A stretch of 64,000 bases of DNA from Candidatus Rokuibacteriota bacterium (GTDB taxonomy: Bacteria; Methylomirabilota; Methylomirabilia; Rokubacteriales; CSP1-6). Under the pieces are notes generated by a model that saw only the letters and a list, made by a program, of their open reading frames with translations, was not told the origin of the DNA and did no database searches. Positions 35,558-44,124 of this stretch are shown in pieces (position 1 is the first letter of the stretch; each line of letters opens with the position of its first letter). A program made the position numbers and the translations under genes. The stretch lies in NCBI GenBank assembly GCA_016866775.1, contig VGLJ01000019.1, forward strand, positions 1-64,000, given 5' to 3'.

Positions 35558-36448
35558 TCAGCCGAGGCGCCGCTTCGCCTCCGCGTACACGTCCGGCGGC
35601 AATGGGCCCTGCCGCACGACGTCGACGTTGTGCCGGAGATGCTCGGGATCGATCGTGCCGACGATGTTCGTGTGCATGTCGGGGTGCGTGAACGTGAAGC
35701 GCAGGATGAACTCCATCGGCGACATGCTGTCGAGCAGGTCGTCGAGATGCACCTGTCGCCACCGCTCCCACTGCACGCCGGCTTGCTTGCCCGCGGTGGG
35801 CGCGCCCTTGGCGGCGCCGCCGCGAATCACGATGCCGGCACCCGCCTTGGCCGCCGCCGTGACGAGCGCCTCGTGCTCGCGCTCGACGGCGGAGTAGGGG
35901 ATCTGGAACACGTCGAACACGCCCATCGCGATGTGCTCCGGGAGGTTCGGCAGCGTTCCCGACATGCCGACGAACCGGATCGTGCCGGCGCGCTTGAGCT
36001 CGAGGACGATCTCCAGGGCGCCATCCCTCTCGAGTGTCTCCCTGGACGGCGAGCTGTGGAACTGGACCACGTCGAGATAGTCGGTCCGCATCCGGCGGAG
36101 ACTCTGCTCCACGCCCGCCAGGATGTTGTCGCGCGTGAAGACGTGCGGATTCCGCTCGCCGCGCGGAGCCGGTGGCGCCCCCACCACGCAGCCGCACTTG
36201 CTCGCGAGGTAATACTCGGAGCGCCGGTCCGAGATGTACCGGCCGATCCGTTCTTCGCTGACGCCATAGTCGATCGACGTGTCGATGTAGTTGATGCCCG
36301 CGTCGAGCGCCGCGTGGAGAATGGTTTCCGCCTGGGCCTCGGTGACGTCACGGCCGCGGGGCGCGCCACGGAGCTCCATCGCGCCGTAGCCGAGCATGGT
36401 GACCGCGAGTCCGGTTCGTCCGAGGTGGCGCCTGGGGAGCTGAGTCAT
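35558..36448 (-). CDS. Aldo/keto reductase
   Basis: 296 residues from ATG 36448. It has RRHLGRTGLAVTMLGYGAME, INYIDTSIDYGVSEERIG (catalytic Asp and Tyr), YYLASKCG (catalytic Lys) and YLDVVQFHS (His), as expected for the AKR barrel. It reduces carbonyls with NADPH. The stop lies two bases from the stop of the convergent binding-protein gene. Confidence 0.92.
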   Translation of the reverse strand: MTQLPRRHLGRTGLAVTMLGYGAMELRGAPRGRDVTEAQAETILHAALDAGINYIDTSIDYGVSEERIGRYISDRRSEYYLASKCGCVVGAPPAPRGERNPHVFTRDNILAGVEQSLRRMRTDYLDVVQFHSSPSRETLERDGALEIVLELKRAGTIRFVGMSGTLPNLPEHIAMGVFDVFQIPYSAVEREHEALVTAAAKAGAGIVIRGGAAKGAPTAGKQAGVQWERWRQVHLDDLLDSMSPMEFILRFTFTHPDMHTNIVGTIDPEHLRHNVDVVRQGPLPPDVYAEAKRRLG

Positions 36449-36502
36449 GTCGGTCTCCTGTCGGATGGCGAAGCATCGTAGCATTGGGCCCGGAGGGCAA
36501 CG

Positions 36503-37729
36503 ATGAGCGACAACAGCCGAGATCTCGAGTGCCTGGCCGGTATCCGTGTGGTGGACTTCACCCAGTTCGAGGCGGGGCCGTCCTGTACCGAGGCACTCGC
36601 GTGGCTGGGCGCCAACGTCGTCAAGATCGAGAATCCCAAGGGCGGCGATCCCGGCCGCCGGCTGCGGCCCGGGAAGGCCGATGACGACCCCTGGTACTTC
36701 CACATGTTCAACGCCAACAAGAAGTCGCTGGTGATCGACCTCAAGTCGCCGCGCGGGCGCGGGATCATCAAGGACATGCTGAAGAAGGCCGACGTCACGG
36801 TCGAGAACATGGCGCCCGGGACGATCGATCGTCTCGGGCTCGGCTACGACGAGGTGCAGAAGCTCAACCCACGGATCATCTACTGCTCGATCCAGGGCTT
36901 CGGCACCGGCAGCAAGTACGAGAAGGGCCTCGCGTTCGACATGATCGCGCAGGCCGCGGGCGGGATGATCAGCGTGACCGGCGAGCCCGACCGGCCGCCG
37001 GTCAAGCCCGGGCCGAGCTTCGGCGACACGGGCACCGGCATGCTGATGGCGCTGACGATCGTGTCCTCGCTGTTCGAGCGGCAGCGCACCGGGAAGGGCA
37101 AGCGGCTCCAGGTCGGGATGCAGGACGCGATGCTCCACTACATGCGCACGATGTTCGCCGTCCAGGCGCGCACCGGCAAGGCGGCGCCGCGCCGTGCCGG
37201 AAAGACGGCGGTCGGCAACAACGCGCCGTCCGGGCTCTATCAGTGCCGGCCGTTCGGGTCGAACGACTGGATTTACATCACGACCAGCCGCGGCAACCCC
37301 GAGCACTGGGGACGGCTGATGCGCCTCTTCGGCCGCGAGGAGCTCATCGACGACCCGCGCTATGCCACCGGCCCCGCCCGGGTCGAGCACGAGGCGGAGG
37401 TCGACGCGATCATCACCGAGTGGACGCGCAAGCACACCAAGGAAGAGGCGATGACGCTGATCAGCGGCGTCGGCGTGCCGGCCGGTGCCGTCTTCGACAC
37501 GATGGAGCTGCAGAACGATCCGAGCTTCGAGAAGCGCGGGATCATGCAGGTGATGCAGCACCCGAACGGGCCGTTCAAGATGCCGACGTGGCCGGTCCGC
37601 GTCGACGGCCAGACGGCGCGCATCAAGCCCTCGCCGCTCCTCGGCCAGCACAGCGCCGAGGTGCTGAGCGAGTGGCTCGGCCTCGGCGCGGACGACGTCG
37701 CGGCGTTGAAGAAAGAGGGCGTGCTCTAG
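36503..37729 (+). CDS. CaiB/BaiF family CoA-transferase (copy 2)
   Basis: 408 residues. The N-terminus GIRVVDFTQFEAGPSCTEAL and VVKIENPKGGDPGR, and the active-site Asp in FGDTGTGMLMAL, identify a family III CoA-transferase. It is very similar along its whole length to the copy at 47641, including EKRGIMQVMQHPNGPFKMP near the end. The PAC2 gene begins directly after its stop, so the two are co-transcribed. Confidence 0.93.
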   Translation: MSDNSRDLECLAGIRVVDFTQFEAGPSCTEALAWLGANVVKIENPKGGDPGRRLRPGKADDDPWYFHMFNANKKSLVIDLKSPRGRGIIKDMLKKADVTVENMAPGTIDRLGLGYDEVQKLNPRIIYCSIQGFGTGSKYEKGLAFDMIAQAAGGMISVTGEPDRPPVKPGPSFGDTGTGMLMALTIVSSLFERQRTGKGKRLQVGMQDAMLHYMRTMFAVQARTGKAAPRRAGKTAVGNNAPSGLYQCRPFGSNDWIYITTSRGNPEHWGRLMRLFGREELIDDPRYATGPARVEHEAEVDAIITEWTRKHTKEEAMTLISGVGVPAGAVFDTMELQNDPSFEKRGIMQVMQHPNGPFKMPTWPVRVDGQTARIKPSPLLGQHSAEVLSEWLGLGADDVAALKKEGVL

Positions 37730-38632
37730 ATGGACCACGTACAGTTCGACCGCGAGCCGTCGGCCCGGCTGACGACGCTGATCATGGGATTCGGCGGGTG
37801 GATCGACGCCGGCCGTGCCGCGACGGGCGCCGTGCGCCACCTGGTCGGCGATCTCGAAGCCGCGCGGCTGGCGCGCATCGATCCCGAAGACTTCTTCATG
37901 CTGACGCAGGAGCGCCCCGAAGTGCGGCTGACGGCCGACGGCGAGCGGGAGATTCACTGGCCACGGAGCGAGTTCTTCGCGTGGCATCCGGACGACGGCG
38001 GCGATGGCCTGCTCCTGTTCAGCGGGCCGGAGCCCCATCAGCGGTGGCGCACGTACACGAAGGCGTTCCTCGACGTTGCCGAGCAGTGTGGAGTGCGGCG
38101 GATCGTGTCGCTCGGCGCGCTGCTCGCGGGCGCGCCGCACACGCGTCCGATCCGCGTCACGGGCCGCTGCACCGATGCCGCCACGCGCTCGCTGCTCGAG
38201 GCGTGGGGGATCTATCGCCGTCCGACCTACGAAGGCCCCACCGGCATCACGACGATCCTCCTCGAGGCGGCGGCGCGGCGGCACATGGAGTACGTCGGGC
38301 TCATGGGCCAGGCGCCGCACTATCTTCAAGATAGCGAGAACCCGGCGGCGATCCACGCGCTGGTGAGCTACGTGGCGCGTCTGCTCCACCTGACGCCGGA
38401 CTTGTCTCGGTTCACGGACGCCATCCAGGAGTTCCGCGCGCAGTGCGACCGTGCGGTGGCGAAGGACAAGGCCACGCGCGAGCACGTGCGGCAGCTCGAG
38501 CAGCAGTACGACGCGGAGTCGGGCGAGGAGCGGCAAGAGCTCCCCGCCGGAGAGCTCGACTCGGACAAGCTGATGCAGGAGCTCCAGGACTTCCTGCGCA
38601 AGCAGCGGGAAGGCGGCCCCGAAGGCCGCTAG
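37730..38632 (+). CDS. PAC2 family protein
   Basis: 300 residues. It has TTLIMGFGGWIDAGRAATGA at the N-terminus, IVSLGALLAGAPHTRPIRVT, and GPTGITTILLEAAARRHMEY, which match bacterial PAC2 proteins (related to proteasome assembly chaperone 2; molecular role in bacteria unclear). The C-terminal 70 residues are charged and probably coiled coil. The stop overlaps the convergent alcohol dehydrogenase stop (CTAG). Confidence 0.88.
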   Translation: MDHVQFDREPSARLTTLIMGFGGWIDAGRAATGAVRHLVGDLEAARLARIDPEDFFMLTQERPEVRLTADGEREIHWPRSEFFAWHPDDGGDGLLLFSGPEPHQRWRTYTKAFLDVAEQCGVRRIVSLGALLAGAPHTRPIRVTGRCTDAATRSLLEAWGIYRRPTYEGPTGITTILLEAAARRHMEYVGLMGQAPHYLQDSENPAAIHALVSYVARLLHLTPDLSRFTDAIQEFRAQCDRAVAKDKATREHVRQLEQQYDAESGEERQELPAGELDSDKLMQELQDFLRKQREGGPEGR

Positions 38633-39675
38633 GGCAGGATCACCGCCTTCCCCGTCGTCTGCGTATCGAACAGCCGATACGCTTCCTCGGCCTGCTCGAG
38701 CTGCCAGCGATGCGTGAAGAGCTGCTCCACGTCGATCTTCCGGTCGGCGACGAACTCCGCGCACTCCGCCTGGCCCTGCTTCGAGAACGTCCAGGAGCCG
38801 ACGAGCGTCACCTGCCGCCGCAGGAGATCGGGGCTCACGTCGAGCGTGACCTGACCGCGCTCGCCGACGAAGCACGCGGTCCCCCACGAGCGCACCGCGC
38901 GCACGGCCGCCGCGCGCGCGTCCGGCGCCGACGACGCGTCCAGTGTCTTGTGCGCCCCCTCGCCGTGCGTGAGGTCGCGGATCGCCGCCACAGTGTCGGC
39001 CTTCCCGTCGATCACCTCGTGCGCGCCGAACGCCTGCGCCATCTTGCGCCGCTCGGGCGAGATGTCGATGGCGATCACGCGCGCGCCCATCGCGACGGCG
39101 AACTGCGTCGCCGACAGCCCGACCGGGCCCTGGCCGAAGATTGCGATCGTCTCGCCGCCCTGCAGGTTGATGCGCTTCAGCGCGCCCCACGCGGTGCCGG
39201 TGCCGCACGCGATCGCGGCGCCGGTCACGAAGGACAGCGAGTCGGGGAGGGACACCAGCGTCGACACGGGCACCTTCATGTACTTCGCGTGGCCGCCGTG
39301 ACCGCCGGAGCCGTACACCACGGTTCCCTGGAGGCACATCTGCGTCCAGCCGGCGCGGCAATGCTTGCACATGCCGCAGCCGTCGTAGTGGTGATCCATC
39401 ACGCGCTGCCCGACCTTCGCCTCCGTGTCGGTCACCGCCGAGCCCACCGCGGCGACGACGCCGCACGGCTCGTGGCCCGCGATCATCCCCGCCTTCCGCT
39501 GGATGCCGCCGGTCACCGCGCCGCCGGGATTCGCGGGCGCGCGGTAGTTGTGGAGGTCGCTGCCGCACATGCCCGAAGCCTTGATCTCGAGGACCACGTC
39601 GCGCGGCCCGGGCGTTGGATCGGGAAAGTCTCTGAGCTCCAGCTTGCGATCACCGAGAAAGACGACGCCTTTCAT
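38629..39675 (-). CDS. Zinc-dependent alcohol dehydrogenase
   Basis: 348 residues. Catalytic zinc ligands are in ASGMCGSDLHNY and IAGHEPCG. The structural zinc motif is DGCGMCKHCRAGWTQMC. The Rossmann motif is IFGQGPVGLSATQFA. ATG 39675 overlaps the stop of the amidohydrolase (ATGA), which decides the start over a GTG at 39684. It oxidises an alcohol or reduces a ketone with NAD(P). Confidence 0.93.
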   Translation of the reverse strand: MKGVVFLGDRKLELRDFPDPTPGPRDVVLEIKASGMCGSDLHNYRAPANPGGAVTGGIQRKAGMIAGHEPCGVVAAVGSAVTDTEAKVGQRVMDHHYDGCGMCKHCRAGWTQMCLQGTVVYGSGGHGGHAKYMKVPVSTLVSLPDSLSFVTGAAIACGTGTAWGALKRINLQGGETIAIFGQGPVGLSATQFAVAMGARVIAIDISPERRKMAQAFGAHEVIDGKADTVAAIRDLTHGEGAHKTLDASSAPDARAAAVRAVRSWGTACFVGERGQVTLDVSPDLLRRQVTLVGSWTFSKQGQAECAEFVADRKIDVEQLFTHRWQLEQAEEAYRLFDTQTTGKAVILP

Positions 39676-40490
39676 CGTTTCCACCCCAGCCAGTCACAGA
39701 TTGCACGCCCCATTACCAGCTCGAGATCGCGCCCGCGGAGCCAGGGTAGCTCCTCGGTGAAGAGCGTCACGCACTCGCGCCACGAGCACGGCATGCGCGT
39801 GATGTCGGTGCCCCAGAACCAGCGCGTGGGGCCGAACGCGTCGTAGAGCCGACGCAGGTTGTCGTGGATGTCGCGGAACGGATACGGCTGATCGGAATAG
39901 CTCGGTGCGCCGGTCGCCTTCATGGCCACGTTCGGATACTTCGCGAGCGCCACCACCTCCGGCAGATTCGCCCACCGTTCGGGGTGCGGTGTGGTTCCCC
40001 TGGGCCGGCCGAGATGATCGATGATCAGCTTCAGGTTCGGGTGCCGCTGCGCGACCTCGGCGACCTTCGGGAGGAGATTCGCCGCCATCATCGCGATCGG
40101 CAGGCCCGCGCGCTCCGCCGCCGGCCACAGCCAGTCGATCGTCCCGTCCGTCGGCCACGTGCTCTGCCCCGGTTCCGTGAACGTGAAGCGCAGGCCGACC
40201 ATCCCCGGGCGTTGCTTCCACGACTCCACGAGCGCGCGACTCTCCGGCTTGTCGAGCGGGAAGTTGCCGAGGATCACGAACCGGTCGGGGTGCTGGCGCG
40301 CGGCCTCGATGCACAGCTCGTTCGCATTCGGGTCCCACGGCGTGTGCGGCGTGAGCACCGCGGCATCGACACCGCCGGCGTCCATCTCCGCGAGCGCGTC
40401 ACTCTTCAGGTAGGCGGGGATCTGACGGTGCCAGGGACTGGTGGGCTTGCCGGCATTCCAGAGGTGAATCTGCGCGTCGACGATCAGCAT
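39672..40490 (-). CDS. Amidohydrolase-2 family (ACMSD-like TIM barrel) hydrolase
   Basis: 272 residues. It starts LIVDAQIHLWNAG, a family variant of the metal-binding DxHxH with the first His replaced by Gln. Further motifs are LIIDHLGRPRG and RWFWGTDITR, the last holding the catalytic Asp. Members hydrolyse lactones or decarboxylate aromatic acids. It sits between the flavin reductase and alcohol dehydrogenase genes in a four-gene minus-strand run. Confidence 0.9.
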   Translation of the reverse strand: MLIVDAQIHLWNAGKPTSPWHRQIPAYLKSDALAEMDAGGVDAAVLTPHTPWDPNANELCIEAARQHPDRFVILGNFPLDKPESRALVESWKQRPGMVGLRFTFTEPGQSTWPTDGTIDWLWPAAERAGLPIAMMAANLLPKVAEVAQRHPNLKLIIDHLGRPRGTTPHPERWANLPEVVALAKYPNVAMKATGAPSYSDQPYPFRDIHDNLRRLYDAFGPTRWFWGTDITRMPCSWRECVTLFTEELPWLRGRDLELVMGRAICDWLGWKR

Positions 40491-40507
40491 GAGATCTCCT
40501 TACTATC

Positions 40508-41101
40508 CTAGCCGCGCCCGGCGGCGAGCGGCGGCGGCCCGGACGCGCCGCCCGCGGCGCCCGGCATGTCCAGCAGCGCGTTGACGAGATCGGCCAGGGC
40601 GCTGCGCGACGCTTGATCGGCGAGCGCGCCCTCGCGGAAGTGCGCGGACTCGAGATAGACGCTGGTCGGCACCACGCGCGCGCCGAACCACGCCAGCACC
40701 GCGCGAAGCTGCCAGTCCACGCCCAGGTAGTGATGGGCCGTGGCGCCCATGGCAACGATCCCCACCGGCTTGGCGCGCAGCGCCTCGATCGGCGTGAGGT
40801 CGAGCAGGTTCTTGAGCGCGCCCGTGAAGGTGCCGCGATACACGGGGCTCGCCAGCAGCACGCAATCGGCTGCCGCCACGCGCGCCACGACCGCGCCGGT
40901 GTCGTCGTCGAACTTCTCGGGCGGGCGGCCGTCGGCGAACGAGACGCGGTGATCGGCCAGGTTCAGCAGCGACGCCGACACGCCGGGCCGCGCCGCCGCG
41001 ATCTCGACGGCCGTGGCGATCGCCGCGTTCAGACGGCCCGGTGGCGTGACGGCGCCGACGACCGCGAGAAACGTGCACGGGCGCTCACCAGCGCCCCTCA
41101 C
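40508..41101 (-). CDS. NAD(P)H-dependent FMN reductase (SsuE-like)
   Basis: 197 residues from GTG 41101, overlapping the upstream monooxygenase stop (GTGA). The flavodoxin-like fold is shown by FLAVVGAVTPPGRLNAAIAT and the DCVLLASPVYRGTFTGALKN loop. Flavin reductases of this type supply FMNH2 to two-component monooxygenases, and the gene directly upstream encodes an SsuD-like monooxygenase, so they very likely work as a pair. Confidence 0.9.
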   Translation of the reverse strand: MRGAGERPCTFLAVVGAVTPPGRLNAAIATAVEIAAARPGVSASLLNLADHRVSFADGRPPEKFDDDTGAVVARVAAADCVLLASPVYRGTFTGALKNLLDLTPIEALRAKPVGIVAMGATAHHYLGVDWQLRAVLAWFGARVVPTSVYLESAHFREGALADQASRSALADLVNALLDMPGAAGGASGPPPLAAGRG

Positions 41102-42198
41102 GTGCTCACCATCGCGGCGCGGTCGCGGCGCGCGACTTCGCTGCGCACCAGCGGGATCAGCGCGCGGCCGTAGTCCCGCGCGTCGTTCAGCGGATCGAAG
41201 CCGCGGATCAGGAGGGTCGTGCAGCCGATGTCGTAGTAGGCGAGCAGCGACTCGGCGACCTGCTCCGGCGTGCCGACCAGCGCGGTGGTGTTGCCGGCGC
41301 CGCCCATCGCCGCGGCGATCGCCGTCCACAGGCGCGTGTCGTGCACCTCGGCCTCGCGCGCGAACTCCACGAGGCGCTGCGCGCCCACCGCCTGCGGACG
41401 GATGCCTGGGCCCTCGCCCACGATGTGGCGCCCCGTCTGCCGCACCCTGGCGAGGATGCCCCGCGCGCGCTCCCACGCCTCGGCCTCCGTCGGAGCAATG
41501 ATCGGGCGCAGCGACACGCTGATGCGCGGACGTCGTCTGAAGGCCACCGCTTTCCCGTGGATGTCGGCGATGCGCTGCTTCACCGCGGCGAGTGGCTCGC
41601 CCCACAGGGCGTAGACGTCGCAGTGCTTCGCCGCCACGTCCGCCGCCGCGCCGGACGCACCACCGAAGTAGAGCGGGATGCCGCCCGGCCGGAGCGGCTT
41701 GACGTCCGAGAACGCCTTGGCGAAGCGGTAGAACTCGCCCTCGTGATCGAACGGCTCGGAGGCCGTCCACATGCGGCGCAGCACGCCCAGATACTCGTCC
41801 GTGCGGCGATAACGCGTGTCGTGATCGAGCCAGTCGCCGTCGCGCGTCTGCTCGGCATCGCTGCCGCCCGTGATGATGTGCAGCGCGATGCGGCCGTTCG
41901 TGACGTGGTCCAGCGTGGCCGCCGCGCGTGCGGTCAGCGTGGGCGCCACGAAGCCGGGACGGTGAGCGATGAGATAGCCGAGTCTCTCGGTGTGAGCGGC
42001 CGCGTACCCCGTCACCGCGAATCCCTCGGCCGACGTCGACGTGTACCCGACGAGCACGCGGTCGAAGCCGGACGTCTCGTGAGCCTGGGCGAACGCGCGC
42101 AGCCACTCGGTGTCGACGGCGCCGCCGATCACGTGCACGGCCGCGCCGTCCGCTCCCTCCGGCTTCACGCCGATCATGCCGATGATCTCGACGGGCAC
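41098..42198 (-). CDS. SsuD-like FMNH2-dependent monooxygenase (LLM class, copy 3)
   Basis: 366 residues from GTG 42198 (VPVEIIGMIGVKP). SsuD-type hallmarks: GFDRVLVGYTSTSAEGFAV, AHRPGFVAPTLTARAAATLD, GRIALHIITGGSDAEQTRDG and IPLYFGGASGAA. These enzymes split C-S or C-C bonds with O2 and FMNH2, such as alkanesulfonate desulfonation. The coupled flavin reductase downstream supports a two-component system. No sulfonate transporter is adjacent. Confidence 0.92.
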   Translation of the reverse strand: MPVEIIGMIGVKPEGADGAAVHVIGGAVDTEWLRAFAQAHETSGFDRVLVGYTSTSAEGFAVTGYAAAHTERLGYLIAHRPGFVAPTLTARAAATLDHVTNGRIALHIITGGSDAEQTRDGDWLDHDTRYRRTDEYLGVLRRMWTASEPFDHEGEFYRFAKAFSDVKPLRPGGIPLYFGGASGAAADVAAKHCDVYALWGEPLAAVKQRIADIHGKAVAFRRRPRISVSLRPIIAPTEAEAWERARGILARVRQTGRHIVGEGPGIRPQAVGAQRLVEFAREAEVHDTRLWTAIAAAMGGAGNTTALVGTPEQVAESLLAYYDIGCTTLLIRGFDPLNDARDYGRALIPLVRSEVARRDRAAMVST

Positions 42199-42224
42199 GG
42201 GGGCGATCTTATACCTCGCCGGCG

Positions 42225-42320
42225 ATGGAGATGATGGACTCGATGGCGAAGGAAAAGACCATGAAGATGCTGGCCGACATCGAGAAGATGCTGAAGGAGG
42301 TAGGGGAGCAGGCGCCCTAG
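42225..42320 (+). CDS. Possible 31-residue helical peptide
   Basis: ATG 42225 to TAG 42318 encodes MEMMDSMAKEKTMKMLADIE followed by KMLKEVGEQAP. The peptide is rich in Met and Lys and would form an amphipathic helix. No Shine-Dalgarno sequence is visible, so translation is doubtful. It starts 26 bases from the divergent monooxygenase start. Confidence 0.3.
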   Translation: MEMMDSMAKEKTMKMLADIEKMLKEVGEQAP

Positions 42321-42417
42321 CGACGCCGATCGGCACCGCCGGGCCTCCCTCGTCGAGCGGATTGACAGGCCCGCTGTCCGCGCTGTACGCGTGGACGCGG
42401 CAAGGGAGGATTCCGCG

Positions 42418-42807
42418 ATGGCGAGAGCGGTCACCGTGCGATCGGTAGCGGCGATGAAGGCGGAAGCCACGGTCGGCCCGCACCGGCTGGTCCTTGACGG
42501 GCCGCCCGAGGCGGGCGGCGGCGACGAGGGCCCGTCGCCCGCCGAGATGCTTCTCGGCGCGATCGGCGCCTGAAAGCTCTCGACCGTTCGGCGGTTCGCC
42601 GAACGTCAACCCTGGCCGATGGGGCGCATCGAGGCGCGCCTCGCCGTCACCGAGGGCCAGGGACGCATCACCGGCATCGACGTCGAGCTGGTGCTCCCGG
42701 GCCCGCTGGACGACACCCAGGTCGCGAAGCTCCGCGCGGCGGCCGAGACCTGCCGCATCAGCCGGGCGCTCGCCGTGCCGGTCACGCTGCGGCTGACGGT
42801 TTCTTAG
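42418..42807 (+). CDS. OsmC-family protein, probable selenoprotein (in-frame TGA at residue 52)
   Basis: 129 residues if TGA 42571-42573 is read through as selenocysteine. ATG 42418 follows AGGGAGGA with seven bases between. The sequence GPSPAEMLLGAIGA-U-KLSTVRRFAERQPWP aligns with the OsmC core, where most members have [28 protein letters not shown], so the TGA falls exactly at the peroxidatic Cys. After the TGA the frame continues as good OsmC sequence with the second Cys at 112 (AAETCRISRAL). OsmC proteins reduce organic hydroperoxides. A SECIS-like hairpin follows. A sequencing error or nonsense mutation is the alternative. Confidence 0.75.
42582..42607 (+). promoter_or_regulatory. Candidate bacterial SECIS element
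   Basis: CGTTCGGCG (42585-42593) pairs perfectly with CGCCGAACG (42597-42605) around a GTT loop. Two more pairs (42582-42583 with 42606-42607) extend the stem past one bulged C. The loop begins 20 bases after the TGA and its first base is G. Bacterial SECIS models call for an apical loop of at least three bases with an early G, located about 16-37 bases after the UGA, so all conditions are met. Confidence 0.65.
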
Positions 42808-44108
42808 TCCTCCTGCATCAGGTGATCGCGCTGGGTCGTGCCCGTGTACTCGCGGCGGAGGCGGCCGCGCCGCTGCAGCTCCGGCACCACCAGATCGACG
42901 AACTCCTCGACGGCGCCCGGCGAGTAGATCGGCGACAGCATGAACCCGTCGCCGCCCACCGCGTCGAAGTACGCCTCCATCTGGTCGGCCACCTGGGCCG
43001 GTGTGCCCACCATCTGCAGGAGGCCCACGCTCTGTCCGTGCCGCTGCGCCACCTCGCGCACGGTGAGCAGCTCGCCCGTCAGCGTGCGGTAGCGCGTCTG
43101 CATCCTCTGGAGCTGGGGCTCCGTGCGCTGCGCCATCAGCTCGTCGAGCGAGAGCTTCGCGAGGTCGAAGTCGAGGTGCCCGGAGAGGATCGCCAGGCCG
43201 CCCTCGAGCGGCACGAGCGCGTTGTGTTCCTCCTGCTTCTCGCGCGCGCGCGCCTCGCTCTCGCCGAGGATCGGCTGAATGCCGAAAAGGATCTTGCATG
43301 CATCATGCGGACGCCCCTCGTTGACGGTGCCGCTCTTGATGTCGTCGTAGTACGCCTTCGCGCCGGCGAGGTTCGGCTGGATGGCGAAGATCGCGTCGGC
43401 GTAGCGCGTGGCGAACGAGCGGCCCCTGGGCGAGGTGCCCGCCTGCAGGATCGCCGGTCCGTGCTGCGGCGAGCGGATGACGTTCAGCGGACCGCGCGAC
43501 TTGAAGAAGCGACCCTCGAACTCGATGCGGTGCACCTTGGCAGGGTCGGCGAAGACGCCGGCCGCGCGGTCCGTCACGACCGCGTCGGGCTCCCAGCTCT
43601 CCCAGAGCTTGCGGCAGACCTGGATGAACTCGTGCGCGCGCTCGTACCGCTCGTCCGACGGCCGAAGATCTTCGCCGTAGTTCGCGGACTGGTTGTGGTT
43701 CAGCGTCGTCACCACGTTCCAGGCCGCGCGGCCGCGCGTGAGGTGGTCCAGCGTCGCCCACAGGCGCGCGGCGTAGAAGGGGTGCGCGTGGCTGATGGAG
43801 AACGTGGCCCCGAGGCCGATCCGCGACGTCACCGCGGCCATGAAGCCGAGCAGCGGGATCGGGTCGTGCTCGGGCGCCTGCGTGGCGTGGCGGATCGCGG
43901 GCGCCATCGAGCCCGTGTACGTGTCGGAGATGTAGTTGAGGTCGGCGAAGAAGACCATGTCGAACTTGCCGCGCTCGCAGACCTGCGCGATGTGCTGGTA
44001 GAGCTCGGGCGTCGTCCATTCGTAGCCGGCGGCCGCCGTCCGCGGATGGCGCCACATCGCGAGGCTGTGGTACGTCGGCCCGTGGCACAGGAACTGTGCG
44101 AGGTGCAT
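42804..44108 (-). CDS. NtaA/SnaA/DszA-type FMNH2-dependent monooxygenase (LLM class, copy 4)
   Basis: About 434 residues from ATG 44108 (GTG 44120 is an alternative). The start MHLAQFLCHGPTYHSLAMWR and later WNVVTTLNHNQSANYGEDLR and GTSPRGRSFATRYADAIF are hallmarks of the nitrilotriacetate/DszA monooxygenase branch. The C-terminal FVDLVVPELQRRGRLRREYT is shared with the copy at 48870. It is the third gene of a minus-strand run and its stop overlaps the OsmC-family stop (TTAG). Confidence 0.9.
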   Translation of the reverse strand: MHLAQFLCHGPTYHSLAMWRHPRTAAAGYEWTTPELYQHIAQVCERGKFDMVFFADLNYISDTYTGSMAPAIRHATQAPEHDPIPLLGFMAAVTSRIGLGATFSISHAHPFYAARLWATLDHLTRGRAAWNVVTTLNHNQSANYGEDLRPSDERYERAHEFIQVCRKLWESWEPDAVVTDRAAGVFADPAKVHRIEFEGRFFKSRGPLNVIRSPQHGPAILQAGTSPRGRSFATRYADAIFAIQPNLAGAKAYYDDIKSGTVNEGRPHDACKILFGIQPILGESEARAREKQEEHNALVPLEGGLAILSGHLDFDLAKLSLDELMAQRTEPQLQRMQTRYRTLTGELLTVREVAQRHGQSVGLLQMVGTPAQVADQMEAYFDAVGGDGFMLSPIYSPGAVEEFVDLVVPELQRRGRLRREYTGTTQRDHLMQED

Positions 44109-44124
44109 CGCTCGCTTCACGATG

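Noticed and set aside
35558-39568. A 1336-codon open frame on the minus strand
   Set aside because: Only its last 296 codons (aldo/keto reductase) are real. The rest is antisense to the CoA-transferase and PAC2 genes.
42391-42573. Calling the OsmC-family locus two separate short genes
   Set aside because: The frame is identical on both sides of the TGA and both halves are needed for one OsmC domain, so a single gene with recoding (or one mutation) is simpler.
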